Shown here: positions 60,136 through 64,000 of the stretch, piece by piece
Layout: every line of letters begins with the position of its first letter
How positions within the stretch are numbered: the first letter of the stretch is position 1
NCBI RefSeq assembly: GCF_035594125.1
Contig: NC_087155.1
Coordinates: forward strand, 11,472,692 to 11,536,691
DNA: 64,000 nucleotides
Reading direction: 5' to 3'
From: Scylla paramamosain
Lineage: Eukaryota; Arthropoda; Malacostraca; Decapoda; Portunidae
The notes under the pieces: model-generated
What the model was told of the DNA's origin: nothing
Database searches by the model: none
What the model saw: the letters and a program-made list of their open reading frames with translations, nothing else
Translations under genes and position numbers: made by a program

Positions 60136-60825
60136 AAGTCTCTATTTGTTGTATTCTCAGAGCAGGTATCCAGTCATCCCAGTTCACAATCTCCTCATCT
60201 TTTATATAAATACCTGATCCAGTTCTGCACTCAACCTCTACTATCACTTACTTACTTTCTCCTCGTTCGTTTCTTCCCTACCTGCTCCACATACACGTAC
60301 GTACACCTAGCTACCTTCATCCACCAGCTCCACTTATTTCCCAAACGTGTAATAGCAAGATTCTTACTCTCATTTCACGTCTCCTTATCCCATCCCGTGC
60401 ATCCCTTCATCCCTTTCCACGCATCCCAGCTCTCATCCTATCTGTACCTTCCCCCTCTTCTCCTCCTCCTCCTCACACACACATGCCTCCCTGCCCCATT
60501 TCACTTCTACTTGTTCCCATTTCACGCCTCGTCAACCTATTTTCCACACTCCTGTCATCCTGCGCCACACCTCAGCATTACCACACGCTCCTCTGTCACA
60601 CCAATCAAACGTCACTTCACTTTTTCCTTCCCAGAGTCCATCCCGCCCCACCTCAACCTTCCCTTCATGCCTCACCCGTGCGGCCTCCATACCCCGCCTC
60701 TACCCCTTTCCATACCCGACCCGGCCAGGCCCTACACCCGTGTCCACGCCCTAAATACAGCTCCAGTATTGCGGCCCAGTGAAAGTGTCCGTGGGTGGGT
60801 CTCGCTTTGGCGGTAGGAGGGCACG
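60136..60825. other. Pyrimidine-rich non-coding DNA
   Basis: C/T-rich strand with long plus-strand open frames (for example ending near 60816) that have Ser/Pro/His/Leu-biased, repeat-like composition and no domain. Confidence 0.5.
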
Positions 60826-60954
60826 AGGAGGAGGAGGAGGAGGAGGAGGAGGAGGAGGAGGAGGAGGAGGGAGGTCACCTGTCTGCCTGCCTGCCCGACG
60901 TGCAACAGACTCTCTCTCTCTCTCTCTCTCTTGCTTCTATTTTATATATGTATT

Positions 60955-61034
<80 letters not shown>

Positions 61035-61235
61035 AAGCGCGTCTACCATTACCAGTCATTAACATCCACCATCACCACCACCACCATCAGCACCGCGGCA
61101 GGAAAACAACAGGTCCTGGACGCCCCCAGAACCAACTCTCTGACTTAAACACTTTCTAATCTGAGGGGGACGCGGTGCTGTGGCGTGTAGTAGTGGTGGT
61201 GGCGGTGCTGGTGGTGGTGGTGCTGGTGGTAGTGG
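60826..61235. repeat. (GGA)n, (CT)n and (GTG)n tracts
   Basis: (GGA)n 60826-60870, (CT)n 60910-60931 and 60958-61029, (CAC)-rich 61070-61090 and (GTG)-rich 61190-61235. Confidence 0.9.
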
Positions 61236-61988
61236 AGAGGAAGGAAGGGTTGGGTATGCGGGTCTGCAACACGCACGTCATTGAAACACGTAGTAATTTT
61301 CTATGTCACACTAAGAGGAGAGCGGAGTCCATACCACTTACCACTTAGTCCCTCTCATTCTCTCTCTATCTCTCTCACTCTCTCTCCATCTCCTCTTTAC
61401 TTCCTCCATCGCTTTTTTCCCTCCTACTCCTTATTTTTCTCTATTTTATTTCCTCCACAGCTTTTACCTTCCTTCTCATACTTCTTTCTTGCCTCTTGCT
61501 ATCCACCTTGCTTCCTCCAACATCATTTGTGGTCCCTTCCCTCCCTCCCCGCCTCCCCCTTGCTCTGGGTCCGCCACTGGCTGTCTCTGCTACCCCTTAA
61601 GAATTCCTTCGCAGCGCCAGCTTAATGCGCGCACATACATGACTGTCGGCATAAACGGGGCGAATCCCTCTCGGGTCGGATTCTCCAGCGTGTTAAGTAG
61701 GTGACGGTAGGAGCGGCGGAGGCGGCAGTGGCGGCGGCGACGACGATGGCGGGAGGCGAGGGGCGGGTGAGGACAGGGTTGGTTTGCTGTGTGTGAGTGT
61801 GTACCGAGGCTGGGGTTCTGCTGGGGTGGTTGTGTTGGGGACGCCCCGCTCCGTCACTAATGTGCTCGAAAGGACGTCAAGATTTATTTGTGGAATTTAC
61901 ATTTGCGTTTTTGAACCTATTTACGGCTGGATTAGGATGATATTTCACACTGATAAAATAATGTTGGCTGGCCCTCTGCTGTCAGAGC
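61236..61988. other. GC-rich unique DNA, no gene seen
   Basis: Pyrimidine-rich to about 61600, then CpG-rich with (CGG)-like triplets at 61708-61760. No exon signature. Confidence 0.5.
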
Positions 61989-61993
61989 GAGCG

Positions 61994-62078
<85 letters not shown>

Positions 62079-62201
62079 CCTTTCATTCAACAAAACTTCC
62101 TCTATTACTTTCTGCCTCCGTCGGAGAGAATTAATGGCTTGGAAGTCAGTGCAATCAGCAATAGGTTAACGTGTTGCCGCGAGCCACCGAGGAGGGCGTG
62201 G

Positions 62202-62281
<80 letters not shown>
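61989..62281. repeat. Two (GA)n tracts
   Basis: 61989-62075 (starting as GAGC units) and 62205-62281. Confidence 0.95.
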
Positions 62282-62287
<6 letters not shown>

Positions 62288-62577
62288 GTGTGTGCAGAAC
62301 CACGAAACAGTGCTGCAGGCAACTTAGGGTGAAGGGGACGTAGTAGATAGCGGCAGCGACAGAGGACTCCTACATATACTTCCCTGCCTCCCTCCCTGTT
62401 CCTCCGTCTACTTTCAACCTCCGTGTCAGACCCTCTTCCACTCCACCTGGTAAACGTACTACACACAGCTTCACTGCGCCCTACTCACGCGTCATCTGGC
62501 TAGCTGCTTGTCTGACCGACCGACTGACTCTATGGCTGACTTACCTGTGGGCTACCAGACTAAGTACTGGCTATATG

Positions 62578-62616
62578 GGTGACTGACTGACTGACTGACT
62601 GACTGACTGACTGACT
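62578..62616. repeat. (TGAC)n tetranucleotide
   Basis: About nine TGAC units, with related CTGG/CTAG/CGAC variants in the preceding 100 bp. Confidence 0.9.
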
Positions 62617-63148
62617 GGCTAGCTCTTAATCTTTAACGGATCTCAAAAAGGAAGAGAAAATAAAAAGAGAGGACAGAAGAATGAATGCCCGACATGGTGT
62701 GGACGATCGAGGGGGCCGGTAATGCAAGGGTCCTCGCCGCTGTTGTCGCCGCGATAGCAAGGGTGTGACGCAGTGCTGAGCTGATAACGCGTCGCACACC
62801 GCTAAATGGAAGCAGATAACTCGGGAAACTGATAAATGGACGAAAGTAGAGGACATGACATGGAAGGAGGAGGAGGAATGGGTAGGTAGAGAAGGAGGAA
62901 GGAAGGAAGGAAGGCTGGGGGTGAAACGAAGGAGGGTAAGGAGATAGAAGGAATTTAAGGGCTGGCTGGTTGGCGTAAAAGGGGCGTCGCAATGCTCTGC
63001 TGACCAAAGATTACCACAGCGTGACCAACTAAACCCTTCTCCCCCCACACTCCCTCGAGTCCCCCCTCCCCCTTTCCCTCCATGCCTTCCTCCCGCTTCA
63101 TTCCGCCCTGCTGTCCTTCCCTCTTCCCTCCTTGTACCCTCCGTCCGT

Positions 63149-63151
<3 letters not shown>

Positions 63152-63237
<86 letters not shown>

Positions 63238-63421
63238 GGATGTTTTTACCCTTGACATTTTTCCGAGGCATTTTCTCACCCTCTCAATTTTGTTATCTCT
63301 CTTTTTTTTTTTAATGTTTCTTTCCATCTCTTCTTTCACTCCCTCACACGACTCCCTTCAGAAACAAAATGGAAAAAAATACAGGAATGGGAGAGAGGCG
63401 AAGATGAATACACAAGGAAGC

Positions 63422-63499
<78 letters not shown>

Positions 63500-63634
63500 G
63501 CAGCAGAGTAAGAATTTCGATAAATATTTTCTCTTTCTCTGCTTTCTTCTTTTTCTCCTGGTCTCCTCGTTCTTCTTTTTCTCGTCATTCTTCTTCCCTC
63601 CATCCTCCTCCTCCTCCTCCTCCTCCTCTTCCTC
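63152..63634. repeat. (CT)n, (GA)n and (TCC)n tracts
   Basis: (CT)n 63152-63234, (GA)n 63424-63497 and (TCC)n 63605-63634. The end of the window (63635-64000) shows nothing else. Confidence 0.9.
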
Positions 63635-64000
63635 CTTGCAAGCCTGGACGGAAGTTGTGTTAACTTTGCACAAGTTAGTTGTCTCTCTTAAAAGATCGAC
63701 ATCCTCGCATGACCAGGAACTTCATCATAACAGGATAATTTGAGAGTGCTGGCCCCCACGCACTAACAGCCCACCCGTCACTCACTCCTGAATAACAACC
63801 CCTCTTACTTATTTTACTCTACTTTTACTTACTCCATTACTTACTCTGGGTGCTTGTTTTCCCCTGCTTGTTTGCTGACTTCTTACTAATTTGCACATTC
63901 CTACTTGTTGTCACTAACTACACATGCAGACAAACACATACACATAGACACTCACTTTTCATTCTCCGTCTCTCTTATTTTACTTTTTTTTTTCTTGACG

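Noticed and set aside
59893..60816. 307-codon plus-strand frame
   Set aside because: Starts in a degenerate (TCTA)n array and runs through C/T-rich DNA. Composition follows the repeat and no domain is seen.

Overview
The window looks like nuclear DNA of an arthropod, most likely a decapod crustacean. The evidence is intron-rich genes with GT-AG splice sites, degenerate TTAGG/CCTAA (arthropod telomere-type) arrays, several families of cut-and-paste DNA transposons, and an extreme load of long microsatellites ((CT/GA)n, (CA/GT)n, (TA)n, (TAC)n, (GGA)n). The species cannot be named from this. No bacterial, organellar or viral gene was seen.

Two real genes are visible, and they converge. Gene 1 (+ strand, 5786-26949) can be joined from 16 coding exons with all splice phases agreeing. 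It gives a complete 1,276-residue protein: an N-terminal cysteine/histidine knuckle, a basic patch, five tandem Myb/SANT-like (trihelix) modules, a helical region, a long acidic tail and an AT-hook. It looks like a nuclear DNA-binding protein. Each trihelix module is encoded by two exons, and each pair is bounded on both sides by phase-1 introns. Gene 2 (- strand, 38501 down to 31697, 5' end not certain) encodes an extracellular protein with an SEA domain, a Thr-rich linker, one thrombospondin type-1 repeat, a Cys-rich segment, four LDL-receptor class A repeats and a glycosylatable tail without a membrane anchor. A poly-valine exon near 44 kb could be its signal sequence or signal anchor, but this is tentative.

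Layout: 1-4.9 kb is AT-rich and holds fossil PIF/Harbinger pieces. 4.9-5.1 kb may be the gene 1 promoter and 5' UTR exon. 5.8-27 kb is gene 1. Its intron 7 holds an element with terminal inverted repeats of about 110 bp. Its 6.9-kb intron 11 is about three quarters transposon: a pogo-like MITE, a 4,041-bp hAT element with a perfect 8-bp target duplication and a broken transposase, and a Tigger-derived MITE whose second copy sits near gene 2. 27-31.7 kb is intergenic or 3' UTR with a CCTAA-type array and a 269-bp CT tract. 31.7-38.5 kb is gene 2. From about 38.5 kb to the end the DNA is visibly richer in G+C and CpG, holds no gene I can support beyond the candidate exon, and is dominated by microsatellites, with a 150-bp-period minisatellite at 47 kb and a paired repeat at 51.2-51.5 kb.

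The two genes show no functional link. The most unusual item is gene 1. Its modules resemble the Myb/SANT-like accessory proteins of PIF/Harbinger transposons, and Harbinger remnants lie just upstream, so domestication followed by exon-pair duplication is a reasonable but unproven hypothesis.
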